Counted from the stretch's first letter, positions 26,583 through 40,800 are shown. The stretch: DNA of 64,000 nt from Callipepla californica brunnescens (GCA_023055505.1 JALIRH010000013.1:8990001-9054000), one strand, 5' to 3'. Numbers and translations are program-made. The notes: generated from the sequence alone by a model not told the origin.

Positions 26583-29500
26583 CAGTATTTTGTAGGCTAG
26601 ACCTATGTAACAGCTGCTTCATGCTATGCTTGTCTTCACTTCTAGTATTTCTGTCTTCTGAGTATCTTAGATTCCCTGGGTATTTGATGTTGGAATAGTG
26701 TCTTTTACAGTTATACCTCATATTTGTCCACCACAGATAAAGACAAAAAAATACAGTGATCAGGAATCCCCATGACTGATAACAGGTTTACACCTAACGT
26801 CACTCCCATTTGCTTCCCTCAGGCTCATTCTTCGATCTAGCACGTTGTTAGTTCTTCCATAGGAGGGAAAGAATTTCTTTAGGCTAGTGTATGAAGAAAC
26901 ATATTTAAAGATTGCTCTGAAAACATTATCTGCTTCTGGAAGCGGAAAAAGAATTAAGAGGTATTTTTGTCATTGCTGACTAATAGGTTGCTTTGGAATG
27001 AGCTGAGGTTTATGGATTTTATTAAAGCCAATGATGACCTGCTCCAGTTGGTGTAATATGTTGGTAATGTTGCAAAAGAGTCACTCTGACCTGGTGGTGC
27101 TGTCATATTTTTCTTGCTTGCACATATTTTGCTCTAAGTAATACTGGGTCACAAAGCTGCAAAAAGTCTTAGGCAAAAATTTCATCCAAGATAGGCATGG
27201 GTTTATTTATGCTTTTTAAATTAGAAGAAAGTTAAAACTTTGGTAGTATTCATATTCTTATGAAAGCATCACACAGATTAGTGAGCAGCTGCAGAAATTC
27301 TTTATGTTTTCATGGGGGAAATGATAAAGACGCATTATGTGACGATGAATATTTTTAGTGGCTTATGACTGAAATGGGCTGCATCTGTCTTCTATAACAG
27401 TTTGAGGAATTTAAAAGAAAAGACTGGAAAGTTTGTAGTCCCTTGTGCAAGTGAGCATCCTAGGGGATTGGCTAAGACAGTCAATAGAAAGTCAATGCCT
27501 GAGCTAAAATTCATAAGAGAATAAATGTGAAAGCATTGTAAAAGACAAATTGATCTTGATGTGCTTTTTGTATATCTTTTGTTACTAAATGATCCATTTC
27601 TTTGGGTACTTCTGATGAGTGATAAATGTTAAGTAATTGACTTGACTGTGATGGGAATTATTTTTATGAAATTGACCTTTGAAAAAACGACCTTGCAATT
27701 TTCCAAAGAATAAATGATTCCTTAGTTGACCAAATGGAATTAGAGTTTAAAAGCAGTTGAACCAAATGAAGCAAATTCACTTTTCCTTTTTGTGCTCTGT
27801 TTTTAGCAATGTGTTGGGATACCAGCCTTAAGATTTGTGACTAGTGGATATGTTGTTGTCTCCTAAGTGAGACAGAGGTACAGAAATATGGCTTCAGTGA
27901 AGCTTTGCTTTGGGTTAAACAATTATGGGTTGGCTAAAACTAATGAGAAAAAATGCATCCTCACCATACATACAGGGATGCAGCTGTCACACCACATCTT
28001 CACACCAGCCAACACTGCCTCTGTGAGAAAATGGAACAGCTCTTTGGAAGCATATCCCTATGATTCATACCTGTGTATTTCAGCTGTAATTTCCCCCTCA
28101 CAGTAATTAAAATAACCTGACTGCGCATGCAGGGGATGACTGCAGGAAACGTCTCAGAAGGCCAAAATGTGAATGCAGTGCTACGTGGTAGTCTGTTTTA
28201 GCATCAGGTGTGGGCATTCTTACCACTGCTTGGAACACAACCAGGCTGTCAGGCTACCATGGAATTAAAAATCTTCCCTTAGTTTTGTAAAGTGTAATCC
28301 TGATATTCTCTCTGTCTTTGTTTTCTGCTTCAGCTTTGCAACTGTCGGGTTTTGTTACTGACCAGCAGGTGCTAAGCAACTTGTGAATGATGCACTGACT
28401 ACTGGTAGGAGTTTCTTGTATTTAATTGTGTTTCTCCTAGAGGAGCAAATGTGCAGAAACTGCGAACAGTTTGGTGTTGATGGTGCTGAACACAAAGACA
28501 AAATATTTTCTGGTCAAAATCAGAGAACATGTGCCAATATTGTTCATAAGTAGATTGCAGGACTACCAAAGAGTAAATTTAATTATATACATTTTAGGTT
28601 ATCAGCAAGGAATAATCTTACTCTGTACTTGACTATGCTTTCCTCTTAATCAAGGGTTAGGGAAACTGTAAACCCTGAGCATGTTTGGCTTAAAAATAAC
28701 AAGATGAATCTAAGCGAAGTTTCCTGTGAAGACAAGGCTGAGCTGCCACAGCTTTTCAGCAATGAAACCTATTGATCCTAGTAGGATACAGCACTTTCCT
28801 ACTGTCAGCATAACAGTTCACAATTTCCTGGATTCTTCTGAAACAGAATATAGAAGTAAATCATACAGTGCAAATTTACACTACAAAGACACAGTACTTT
28901 AGCAGGAAAGACAGCTCACTTGGTGATCAAGAGAGACAAACTGCTGTGCTAAATAGTGTCTACCAGAAAGGAAATAACTGATCTAAATACGGTATGATGG
29001 CAGACATACTGGTCTCCCAAAGGTACAAAAAATTCCTGGTGGACAGTTAAATACATGCCCCTTTTTTCCAACACAGTTTCCTTCATTTTTTAGCAAGATT
29101 TTCAAATATTGGACAACCTTTTTCCTTTTGATCACTTCCTGTGGCATTATCTCAAGCACTTTTGTATGTGCTTAATTCTGATTTTGATGCAACTTTGACA
29201 TAGTATGAAGTTAGGATAAGCTTTACAGAGCTACTATGGTTATAATGAAAGATGCAGCCACCTCTTTCATCTGTAATCATGCTGCTTATCAAGAGAAGGA
29301 TGTGGTTATGCTTGCAGTTAAAGCAAAATGAGTGCGGAGAATTCAGAGAGCCTTGGGTAAGTCACTCAGGTGTTAGAGGGTATGTGGAAAAACACTCAGA
29401 GCAGACATGAGAAGGAGAAATGTAGATGCAAAATCCCCTTCAATGCAGAGCAAGAATCTAAAGGAAGTTCAACGCCTTTTTTGGTCTGATATTAAGAGAA

Positions 29501-30538
29501 ATGGAGGTTAATGACCCTGAGGCAGAGCAAAGTCAGGTATGCAGCTTCCCGAAATTTAGGAGATTGTGGAGATGACTGAACAATTTTGTTCTAAGACAAT
29601 AAATGACCAAGCTATACTGATGGAACTGGTCACCTAGACACAATATCTTAGCTGTTATGCTATGGGGAATGAAGACATTTGACAGATAACTGGTGGATGT
29701 AGAAACATGAAAAGAGTTTAATAATGTAGTGATTTCAAGCTTCAATTAAAAGTAGCTGTGGCTTGGGCCTGTTTTATTTAGGAAAATACTTCATTATGGG
29801 GACATGTTTTTTTTTTTCTTTTAGTAGAGGAGCATATCCTGGTCAGTACTAATCTATAGACAAAATCCAGTTAATTTTACCACTGTAACTGATTGGAAGT
29901 TTTGCAGCTGAAGGCACTCATAAAAAAAAATTCTTTCCCTTTCGATTTTTTTTGCAGGTATTCAATCTTGATGGTCAGGAAACTGTATCACTTCTCATAT
30001 TGGCTTTTTTAAAGAGAAGTTGTGTTAAAAGATTTGAACACAAACTCAAAATACAATGATGTCATCACTGTCTTCATTTCTAAATCTACAGAGAGGGGAG
30101 ACTAATGCAATATGTCTGTCTGACCTACAGTGACTTCCCCTCTTAAAAACCTTAAATGCTGTTTCGCACAAGATAGCAACATAAATCTTTGGGCAGAAAA
30201 GTGAAGAATAACCTATTCAGGCTAAAACTGCAGGGGGCATGTTAGGCAGACTGAATATAATTAACAAAAATGGGATTTGGCTAGGACACTGGAGTTAATT
30301 AAAAAATATTACAGGATCTTAAATGACCAGAAGTAGTCAGGGTCCTGGCAGATGTCACACATGAATGATGGCAGGTTAGTTAGACCACTGATCTCTTGGT
30401 CTGTGTTGGGACACTGGCAGAGAAACGACTCAGAGGAGGGAGAGCAGGACCTTGCCTGATTTATGTTGGAAGTATGGTGTATGTGAGTTTGTGTTAGTGT
30501 CATGAGAAGTAGATTTTAGACAACCGTTAGAATGATGG
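26583..30538. other. Gene-free AT-rich stretch
   Basis: No gene recognised. A 79-codon plus-strand frame at 27867-28106 has unremarkable codon use and no recognisable motif. The segment 30300-30538 is somewhat richer in G+C and abuts the LTR-like block, but matches nothing I can name. Confidence 0.5.
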
Positions 30539-31170
30539 TGTTACAAGCCAAAGTGGCTTATGGTTCATTATACTGATCTCAATCCCTCTGAATTAAGACT
30601 TGGAATGGAGTCAAGGTTTTGACTAAGAGTGCGCCTTTATTTATCAAAAGATGGGACAGCAAGAGAAGAAAAAGAAAAGAAATGGAGAAAGAGAAAAAAG
30701 GAAAGAAAAGGAAGCCATCGCTGCAGTTCCCATAAAGTTTACCAAATCTGTCCTCCTTCTGGAGTGGTTGAGGATGTGGTGGGGTGTGTGCTGCCAGCTG
30801 TGAGGTTGGCAATGCCTCTGATGTCATATGGTGGTCCCTTTCAGTTGGGCCAGGAGCTGTTGCTAGACAAAGAGTGTCCAATATCGTGAGCTGTCTGTGT
30901 GCCATGCTTCTCTCTTCACGTGGTGGTTATGGTTGGGCAGAGGGACCTGAGCTTACCTTAAGCAAGATGACCATCTTCCAACTTCTCCAGTGCGCATTAG
31001 GCACAATGTGTTTTCCTTGCAACTTTCAAAAGTGTTTCAGTAAAGTGTTTGTTCTGAGGCCTTCACAAGACTGTTATGGTTTTGTTGTGCTAAGTTAGGT
31101 GCAAGTCTTTCTCTTAACCAATAAGAGAGTGAGAATTCACCAGCTTACAGTTTTGTGCAGTGTTGTCACA
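30539..31170 (-). mobile_element. Candidate solo LTR, retroviral-type, minus strand
   Basis: This GC-richer block has the architecture of a long terminal repeat read on the minus strand. The minus-strand 3' end finishes 'ggcttgtaaca' (plus-strand start TGTTACA at 30539). About 100 bases before that end lies an AATAAA-type signal ('gataaataaaggcgc', complement of about 30631-30645). A long pyrimidine-rich tract precedes the signal (complement of 30661-30714). The most plausible 5' end is TGTGACA (complement of 31164-31170), a 6-of-7 inverted match to the other end, giving about 632 bases. No gag/pol/env-like sequence flanks it, so if real it is a solo LTR. I could not find a matching target-site duplication, and the 5' boundary is uncertain. 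It might instead be another kind of repeat or unique sequence. Confidence 0.4.
30661..30714. repeat. Purine-rich A/G tract
   Basis: Almost pure A/G on the plus strand for about 54 bases (one t), as 'gaagaaaaagaaaag'-like units. On the minus strand it is the pyrimidine tract just upstream of the AATAAA-type signal in the candidate LTR. Confidence 0.85.
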
Positions 31171-34100
31171 GAGTCTGAGTGAGAAAGAAACACATCACTT
31201 TATTCCTATAAATGACTTTTCTATATACTTGTCCTGTACTGCAAAAAGTATGTAGTCCAAAATAAGAAGGGTGTTTCCAAGAAAATAAAATGTTTAGAAT
31301 ACCTTAATTTTATATTTTTAGACCTCAGAAAAAAAGTACTTAAACTTGGAGATTCACTTTGTCCATAAAATAGCAATATGAAGCTTAGTCCCTTGCAAAA
31401 CAGTGTAAAATTTTGGAAGAAATTGTTCTAAGATGTTGAGTAAGAGTACTATTCAAATTTGAGTGTCTTACAGTAACGTGATGCAAAACTGTATACTCCC
31501 CATGGAACTAAAACTTACCTATTAGGAAACTGCTGATCTCTTTATTTAAATTTACTTCAGTTTCTAAAAGCATTTGATGAGGGACCTAATGATGAATAGA
31601 GGAAGGATAAGGTCACTTTCTGATCTCAGAGTTAGAGATAAGATTAAAATTTATACTGACATTCATACCCACAATGTTTTTAATAAACACCTTGCTGTCA
31701 GTTCTAACTTCAAAAACAGTTTTTTTCCTCATTTTCCTCCTCCTTCCTGAGCTCCTGAGAATGAAGAGATCTATAGTCTCTGAAGAAATACAAGTTCTAG
31801 AGCTGTTGTATTTCACTCTGAAACTTCCAGTCTAGATAAATATAGTAAAAAAACCCAAACTATACAACTGCAATTACCTATATTTGTTCTGCGATACAAA
31901 TGTTTTACAGTCAGTTGATTGTATTATAAATTACAGATTGTGGACCATAGGCTATTGAAGATCTTTTTGTCTTCTTTTTGCCTATGGATGGTTTATAGCA
32001 CTGTCTTAGTGTGGAGACTGGCACCTTTGGGCCTTAATGCTTTTATTCTGTGTGTGGATCATGGGCTTTTTTGTATGTTCAAACTGAAAAGGATCTACTT
32101 TCCTCCTTCAGATCATCAGTAGAACTTGTCAAATTAACAGAGCATCTTTAATGTTCTATGTATTCTCTACAATGCTTTAGTGGGAATGCTTAGAACAAGG
32201 CAAACCATTATGCTTTCTTAGTGAGCTCTTTCATGTTCAAGACAAGTAATAGCATTCTGACTTTGATCTCCCTGCTGTAGATGATGGGTTACACACTCAA
32301 CAACATAATGTATTTTCTGTGCAATGCCTAATAAATATGTGACTGTGGTAACACTACTGTTTTGTAAAAATGTGCTGCAAAAACTATTGGTACAAAGTTA
32401 AGAATAATGTAAAATTTAATTTTCCCTCTGTTTCATGCTTTCGATTTTCTGCTAGCCTCAGGACCTGTACATAGCTGGTAGTTATTTATTGTGATCTGAA
32501 GTTGTTCTTCACTAAATAGTGATAAAGATTCCCAGAAAAACATATCGCCTTATCTGCTGTTGGTACTTCTCTTTTTATTTGTAAGAAGTTTTTTGTCAAT
32601 ATCTGAAGAAGAGCTTTTCTCTTCCCACAGCAATTCTTGCCACTGTATAAGCCCAATTCAATCTGCTCCACAGATATTTAGTAATAAATGTAATTAATTG
32701 TTTTCAGTAGTTTATTTGCTCCTAGTGAAAAGTTGGTGTCAATCTTTTGTAAATCTCTTTAGGAGGAACATGAACAATTTTTGTTTACAAAATGAGATCT
32801 TTTTTCTTGAAACAATCAATTTTCTTTTGACTTTTTGTTGTTAAGTTAAATCCAAAAAATATTAATGGGAAGATTTAGTTAAGAAGATAGTTTCAAATTA
32901 TTAGTGTTAAACTCAAGTTAAACTAGGCATTAACAATGAATTAAGTAGTAATTTCTTTCCTAGAAATTTATTTACTGTACAGCAAATAAGCAAATGAAGC
33001 TAATAAGCACTCTGTCAGAAGTATTCATCAGATACAAATGAAGTACATTTTGCTCTGCTCGAGCAGTGCTGTCTCTTATTACATATCAAGGGGTTACAAG
33101 CATGTATCAGATGGCCTCACCTGAGGCATCTGGCCTCAAAAAAAGGTAAGAGAAAGAGGGGTCTTTAGAAAATACAGAAGAAGAGTCGGTGTAATGGGAA
33201 TTAAAAGGTTGAGGAGTAGTAGTGAGTCTGTTTAATTAGAATAGCTGAGTAGCTTACAGCTAAATGAAAGAAATAGTGATATCAAAAACTGTGAAACAGT
33301 AGGACTGAGAATGGACCAGGAATCCAAAGCAGCAGAGAAAGAGCCAGTTAATGGATTTTATTGTAGGGGTGAAATTGAGTGTCCTGAAGACACAAGGTGA
33401 AAGGTTATCATGCAGTTACTGGGAGTAGGAGAAGGGAAAAAATGATCTGAATCTACGGCTTAGGAAGGATATGAGAATTTGAAGGATTTCTGTGCATATG
33501 CCTATGTGGGAGACAAACCAGCCCCTTGCTCAAGTATTGCAATTGAAATGAATTTCCTCTTAACATCATTTCCACTCTGAGCACAATCTGAGAAAATAAG
33601 CATTTAATTTTTTTCTATTGCCTAAAATCACTCACAATATGTTGTAAGCTGAAAAAGGAATATTCCTAAATGACTTGAAATCGCCCCTTGAACCTTCTGA
33701 ATCATCTGGAAGATGCTCTTCCTCCATGCAATGTCCAGAATAACGTGTACATAAAAGAAAAACCATTTCAAAACAAAGCAACGCGTGGCTTTCCCAATCC
33801 ATATGTAGCTATTCACCTTAATGTAACAACCAGCCAGCAGGCTGAGACAGAACAATCCTGTATGGCTGCTATTAGAGCTTCTTCCTTGTAACTAGTTACT
33901 TTTTTTGAGAGAATTTTGAAACCATTACAGGCCTGAGGAACTTTTCTACTGGAGATGTTGTGAAGAAGCTTTGCACTGAACTTTTATAAGGCTATATAGG
34001 GGAAGTTATTTCCTAAGGTTTAAGTACTAAATGAGATGACACCGATTGTTTGAGTTTGCATTCCTTATTAGTGATCTGAAATAGATAAAAAATAGAGTAC

Positions 34101-35251
34101 TATAATAAATAAAAATATGGAAGTTTCCATCAACACCTTGAAATACAAGCAGCAGTGAGAGAATGGACGAACTGAAATTGGAATACAGAATACACAGATA
34201 TAAGGCAATTTAAAGCAATTAAGAGCCTGTAGTAAAACTGATGAATGACTAATAGGGGAAACAAAGGAAGGGAAAGAGAATTGAATGTCAACCCTGGGAA
34301 AAGACAGGATTGTGGAAAGGGCAGTAAAGACATGTTTGGAAAAAGGAGGGGAGAATTATGGGGGTGGCTTATAAAAAAAACAACAACCCAGACAGAGACA
34401 GGAGTGGTATAATTCTTGATGAGCGTGCTTTCTGGCATCTCAGGGACACCAATACTCAAAAGCAGGCTGTGTACTGCTGAGTCTGTTTGGAGCACTGAAT
34501 ATCAGAACAGTCTGTAAAAACTGCACAAATCAGAAAATTTGATGGAAAGTCTGAGGTAGCATGAAGTAGTTGAGCAAAGATTGTAAAAGAACTCAACGGA
34601 GAGATTGTTATGGCAGCCAGTGAAGCTTAGGAAAGTCTGCCAAATTGTTTTCAGGGATCCCCCTGGGACCACAGCCTGCCTGGTAATGTCTCCAGGGCAT
34701 CAAGCCTGCAGGGAGGAGCTTTCTGAAGTGGAAAAAAAGGCAACATTCTCCTGAGGATATATGTTGTCTTCTTTAGTTGACTGGAAGACTTGAAGCTGTT
34801 CTGAGAAGATTGGTTACAGAGTTGAGAACTGCGTCTTGGCAAAAAAACATGGTATTCTTTATATTGGAGTCATCAAAGGCAAGTTTTAAAAATTCAAGAG
34901 CAGGGTAGAAGTAGAAGCAGACATCCAGGCTGCTAGGCTCCATGATCTATTTCAAATATAGTTGACAGAGAAGCACAGAATGAATGTTTCAGAGTCTTTC
35001 CCCTAATAATTTTTGATATTGTCACCTTATTTCTATAGCTGATCTTGGCACCTTGTATGTTTCAATTAAAATACCATAGATTTATGGAAGCATCAAAAAA
35101 TGGATATAATTCAGTTTAAAAAGGCAATCCATCAAGAGACTCAAATCTATTGGAAACATGGCTTCACTAGTTCCAGCACTCAGGCAACGATTTGTTCTCT
35201 GAAGTAACCTACTAAATTTTAAGATGCAAAACAAGCTTTATTAAAAATAGG
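31171..35251. other. Gene-free AT-rich stretch
   Basis: No recognisable gene or transposon in about 4 kb. The 121-codon minus-strand frame at 34130-34495 is the complement of an A/G-rich region and reads as a leucine/proline/phenylalanine-rich string without domain signature. Confidence 0.55.

Positions 35252-35280
<29 letters not shown>
35252..35280. repeat. Poly(A) tract, 29 bases
   Basis: Longest homopolymer in the window, followed by 'gaaaaaagg'. The 150 bases upstream show no coding similarity and no canonical AATAAA at the proper distance, so it is not called a retrocopy tail. Confidence 0.95.
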
Positions 35281-35282
<2 letters not shown>

Positions 35283-35572
35283 AAAAAGGAAGATTAAGTT
35301 GAACTGCAGTTGCTTAATTTCCTGAACAGTTCTTTCCTTTCCACCTGCCCAATCCAACATAGGTAGCACAAAAAAGTGCTAGGTAGTTGAACTTGAGGTA
35401 ACCCCTGTTATCTCATGCTGAGTTAACAGAGGCCAAAATACTGCCATCATGATAAGGCTGTTTGGACCTTCCTGAGTAGCTCAGCCATTCATGCACCTGT
35501 CAGAAAACTTCTTGGGAGAACATATTTTTCATGCATTCCACACTCCTCTGAGGACAATTGGATTATCTAGTA

Positions 35573-35912
35573 TGAAGAAAAGGAGTTTGATAGGTAACTT
35601 CATTGCTTTCTGCTTAGCGGAGAGAGAGGTGCCTGTCTCATCTCCATTGTGAGCAATAAATGAAACAAAGGAACAGCCCAAAGATGCAGTAGAGGAGGTT
35701 CAGAGTGGATATTAGGAATAATTTCTTTATCATGAGGGTGGTCAAACACTGGAATGAGCTTCCTAGGTGTTTGATGCCCTATGCCTGTCAGTGTTCAATA
35801 GGCATTTGGATAATACCCCTAATAATATGTTTTAATTTTTGGTTACATCTAAAGAGGTTAGGCAGTTGGACTCAATTTTTTGTAGGTCCTTTTTGGCTTT
35901 TAGATGTTATAT
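35573..35912 (+). mobile_element. CR1 LINE, 5'-truncated 3' end
   Basis: Second CR1 remnant, a different subfamily-like variant from the first. Seen in order: 'gtaacttcattgctttctgc' (about 35596-35615), 'gaggttcagagtggatatta' (about 35695-35714), 'ggaataatttctttatcatg' (about 35715-35734), 'gtggtcaaacactggaatga' (about 35738-35757), 'cctgtcagtgttcaatag' (about 35783-35800), and 'ggcagttggactcaat' with a decayed 'tgtaggtcctttttggct' (to about 35898). These follow the known CR1 3' region order. The tail repeat is lost or mutated. The 69-codon open frame inside it is coincidental. It lies about 290 bases downstream of the long poly(A) at 35252, with no evident link because CR1 copies do not carry poly(A) tails. 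Confidence 0.85.
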
Positions 35913-36700
35913 AGAAGCTCTGGTTAGAAGAAAGGATTTAGATGAAAAGCTTTAGCAGGGTGGAGGAAAATCAATTAAAAATCTTGAAGATGAGCAATGT
36001 TGTAGTATATTTGTGCAGCACTTAAAACTGAGAGTGCCAGATCTGACTAGTTTCAGACATAACCATTTGAATTTACGTTTGTATGTTGCTTAGCAAAGGA
36101 TGAGGAATTCTGTTAGGTACACAAACTGAGCAGAATTAAAGGTATGTTTTGGAAAAAGTGGTCTCATATTCCACATTAAGTGGATTGTCTGCAGCCAGCA
36201 CTTCACTCCAGTTATGACAGAATTTACTTGCTTTAACCATTTATGAGTGTTAAAAAACAGTCAACTGAGGCAGAAAATGGAAGCACAGGATATTTGAATG
36301 CAAGTAAAATTTGAAAACCTAGTTATTAAGTTTTTAAGTTGCTGAGAAGTCCCATAAACACACGTAAGTGGATCATATACTTTTAGCATTAGGATTTTCT
36401 GCCTTTAGGGTAACTGAATTTAAATAGCAAATTGGGAAAAAGTAAAATGCGTGTGTGTTTTTCACTTGGTTGCACTGGCCACCTTGCGCATTACCGAGCT
36501 TTCTCTGCACAGCCTGTAATTCTTTTTAAGTTTTGAAGATGTAAATGCCACAGGATGTGTATTTAGTAAAATCTAAAAACCTATTTTGAAGAACAACAGA
36601 AGTCCTCCTGATCCTATTTCTGCAGATATCAACTCCCCACATACCTGTAGCTCTGAAGCTGAGAAAGCTGTCAATTAATCCACAGCATGGATGTTTTTGT

Positions 36701-36724
36701 TAAAAAAACAAACAAACAAAAACC
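36701..36724. repeat. (AAAC)n-like A-rich tract ending in CCCC
   Basis: 'aaaaaaacaaacaaacaaaa' followed by 'acccc', a simple repeat with the A-rich to C-block layout seen elsewhere on this strand. Confidence 0.85.
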
Positions 36725-37790
36725 CCTTTAAGACAGACTTCAAAGGAAATTCTAATTTTGGAATAGTTAATCTTTCAAGGAGCTTCACTTGCAAGAGATT
36801 TTTAAGAAAACAGCTCTGCTCTGTATTGAAAGAACATTCTCAATGACATGATTGCATGGTATGGATACTTGCATGTATCTTCCTCCTTACTCCTTACTCT
36901 GTGGGGCCAGCTGGTACGCGTCATTTATTTCCCAGTTTCTGAAGGCTTCTTTTGTATCTAACAGTGTAACTTTGTTTTTGACATCCCTAGCCTGTTGGTG
37001 AATGACTCTATTTATTTAAGGGCAAACTTCAAGGGCAGGTGTCTGAAATGTGATCACCTGCTACTCCTTGTGGCTGCTGGGCCCCCAAAGCGGTGCATTT
37101 TGCAGTAATATAGAGCACAGTGCAAAACTGTTCTTGCCAGGAAACATTCTTTAGAGTTCATGATAAGAATATAATCTTATTAGTACAAACTGAGCCAATC
37201 TTACTCATTCGAAAATCCAAGTAAATCTTTTATATGTCGTTCAGGTAGCTAAATTGCTGCTGAAATAGAGAACACAGAGCAGCATTATTTACAGAACATA
37301 GTGTAAATACTGAAAATATAGTTCTCATCTCTTTATTCCCAAATTTTCTGAAGCACTCTAGAATTCATCATGTGGAGCTGGGAAATATTCATTCTCCTAC
37401 GGTTTTTCCTGCAGCAAGACTAGCTTTTCTCATGTCTCCTCAAAATCTTCAAGCACTTTCAAAATTGCCTAGAGCATTACTTGCCATGTGTAGTTTAAAT
37501 GCATACCTTTTCATTTGCTGCCTGTTGTCACTTCAGAATATAAGTTGGGAGAGTAGTGTATTAAATTAATGTATGCATGCATTAGCAGATTAGCCAGGTC
37601 TGCCTCATATCCTTAGACAGACAATACTGTGAGTCTTTAATAACTTCAGAAACATTCTGAAATTTAAGCAGTTTTCTCAATTGCTTTAAAGTATTTTGAC
37701 TTACCTTGAAATGAGCAGGTTAAGAAAGAAATGTCTTTTTTTTGTTAAATTCAACTGTCTCCTGAAAAACAATAAAAATAAATAATAATT

Positions 37791-37825
37791 AAAAAAAAAA
37801 AAAAAAACGAAAACAAAACCCCCCC
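37791..37825. repeat. Poly(A) 17 then C7
   Basis: A17 followed by 'cgaaaacaaaa' and seven C. Preceded by AATAAAAATAAATAATAATT, itself low-complexity AT. Confidence 0.9.
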
Positions 37826-40800
37826 ACAACTTGCTAAATGTAAAGTGCCATAAATTAGGTTCTCATTAAGTCAGCAGCAAGGTGATCATCACTACTTTGA
37901 TCTGGTGTGATATATCACATCGAAAAGGGCATGCGTTTAATTAGAAAACTATCAGGGTTTTTAACTCTTCCAAAGAGAAGATAAGCAGCGTGGAAATGAA
38001 TCATATGCACCATAGATTACTTCGGAGTGCAAATGCAAGCATCAGTGCTTGAAATTCTAACCAAATGGGAGAAATTTTATGCTCAGGAAACTTATGATTG
38101 AACTGAATACAACATTCCTGCGTAGACTTACTCTGAAGTTTGTGTCTGTGGCACAGTTGCTTGTCAATGCAGTTATAAGTATACCAGAAAGAAGTGTAAG
38201 CCATTTGCTTCACTGAAAGTATGGTGCAGTGCTTAATAATTATATCCAATTGGTGTTTTGTGCTGGAAAATGTGTTTATAAGCACGAGAATATTATACCT
38301 CTGGCAAGTTAATATTCATCAGTGGTTGAAGTAATAAAATAGTGTCACAGCAGATATTCTTGCTTAATCTTCTTATAAGTTAGAATTGCTTTCTTTTTCC
38401 CGTTGCAATTGGCTTTCATCATGTGCACATTTTGCTTACCTATAAGCCAGTATGTAAGACAATATTGAAACCAACTTGGAGAGATAAAAGGTAAGTCCAG
38501 TACCTGAATTACTAGGTATCTTGACCAAACCACACATTTTCTGCGACAAAAGAAGTGGCAGAGGTATCACTGCTTCTGAGAACACCTTTAAAAACAAGCT
38601 TACTGAAAATAGTTTTGTCATTTTAATTTTTTTTTTATTCATCTGTTTCCTTAAACATAGGTATTGTTCTTGACCTTTGTTCTATGCCTTTTAAGATTAT
38701 TTGGCTTGTGAATTAGATTTATAAGTAGTAAGAAAACAGGAACCTTTTTCTCCCAATAGAATTTTTTGTGATCTCATTTCTGTAGTGGTGTTTGGGTGTA
38801 GACAGAATTATTCTTTTCCTAGTATTGAAAAAGTTTCAATAATAATGCTCTGGAATAAGTCAGTTATTCATGTTGCCACATGCGCAATAATATGTTCCCA
38901 TATTCCTCAGGGCCAGTAAATTGCATGTAAATGTGACTTCTGAGGATAGAATTAAGCTTTATCCAATTCCCAAAGTGTCTTTTAGTCTGGCTTAGAAAAT
39001 GAGCTCTGAGCTTGTAATTGCTAGTTTATGCTGATCCTCATGAAAAAATGCAGAAATAGTAATGTGGTGCTCATGAGTGTACGCAGGCAAAATAAATACC
39101 TAACATATCAAGAGAACTGAAGAGCTGGTAGGAGCTTTAGATATCTGATTCTTGGGGCTTTTCAGAAGTTTGTTATTGAAATGCGTTGGGACCATGTGAA
39201 AGATGGAATACTTTTTCACATGAATCTTTACTGAACTATTCCTATATATTCTTCTGTTTATGAATTATCTATAGTAAATTATTATTTATCACAGTGAATA
39301 TATGTTTTTCCCCCAGGACGTCCATTTTCACATCTTTGGATACCAGCTCAGGAAATGCATTCAATCTATGCCTAAAACATCATATCAGTTTATTATTTTG
39401 CTTTCTTTAATTGTTTCCGAGATAACTGGTGCTGCAGAGCAGTTAACTTTACCTTAGTATAACACTAGTAGAATATATTACAGGAATATATATATCTATA
39501 TGTTCAAACATGAATGAATTCATATTAAGGTACATATATCTTGGTCTATATTAACATAGTTTTAATTACCCAGCAGTTCTGAGATGGAAAAAAATCATAT
39601 CAGTTGAGTGCCCCCCAAAACGTTTGAAATTGAGACAGTGAAATCAGCAGGGCTTTGATGCCTATTTAATCAGAACAGTGGCTAAATTAGGTTCAAAAGG
39701 CATCTCTGAAGGCTCTGATTTCTTGCCTTGCCTTTGTCACAGCCGATACTATGACTTTCTTATTACCACGCTACTTGCTAGTATCTCCTTTGATGTGTTA
39801 GTTGCTTTATGCCACACATTAACAGGGTATTAGCAGCAACTGTTTCATAATAAATAATTTTACTTGGAAAATGTAGCAGATTGTTTGCTTGAGGCTGCTA
39901 GGCTGCAAAACAGAAGAGCATATCTTCTGGAAGGAGAGCCTGAAAAATATTTCTTACTAGTTTTATACCTGTACTTGCAAACTTTTAGATATGTGAATTA
40001 TGGCTTAAAAAACAATTCAAATGTACCTTCATATCTTATCTTTATGCATAATACAATAAAGTTCTGTTTCTTAGGAGAATCCAGACAGCCATAGTTTTAT
40101 ATACATTTTTAAAGACTTTCTTTAGATGAGAAGAACTGCCTTGGGATGAGTGGTCCATTCTTTTTTTTCTCAGAGCTGGATTGAATCTGTTCTGAACTGT
40201 TCTCCTGTGTGCTTTTTACTAGTGTCTCTGATTGTATGTAGCATAGAAACATTTCTTCAAAAGTTTTGTTTTCAAATCTGATATTTCTCTGTTCAACTAT
40301 TTCTGATTTGCCTCAATTTAATATGCTGCTTTAGTGGCAGCTTGTTCCTTAAACTTGTGCTTAATTCAGTGGAATTGAGAGGAGAGAAAATGTATGAGGG
40401 TTGTGTTATTCGCCTACCGAGCATGGATGTAGTCCCAATGTTAACCTCAAGCATTTATTTTCTTGAGATTTGCTACTTCCTATTAAGATGATAGCTAACA
40501 GCAAAAGCCAACCCAGGTTCTGTCTTATCTGAAGTAAATTTTCTGACAGTGTGTCCAGTTGAATTTTGCCTGAAAATCTATTCAGACAGGTTGAAATGAC
40601 AATCTGGTATCAAGTCCCTTATGAGTGAGGGTAGTCTTTCAGCACAGTGATGTTAATGTTCAGTCTCATGCCCTTGTAGCACTTGCAACTATCTAGTAAG
40701 GCAGAAGATGGTGATTTTGGACAAGACTTACTTCCTATTAGTAGAATTAGCACAACAGGATCAAAACATTTATAAATCCTCATTTAGTTGAATGAATTTG

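Noticed and set aside
27867..28106. 79-codon plus-strand frame beginning near an ATG with a good local context
   Set aside because: No motif or codon bias, and no neighbouring exons with the same character.
34130..34495. 121-codon minus-strand frame
   Set aside because: It is the complement of an A/G-rich stretch, giving a biased leucine/proline/serine string without domain features.
35252..35280. A29 as the tail of a processed pseudogene
   Set aside because: The upstream sequence shows no coding similarity, no well-placed AATAAA and no target duplication that I could find.
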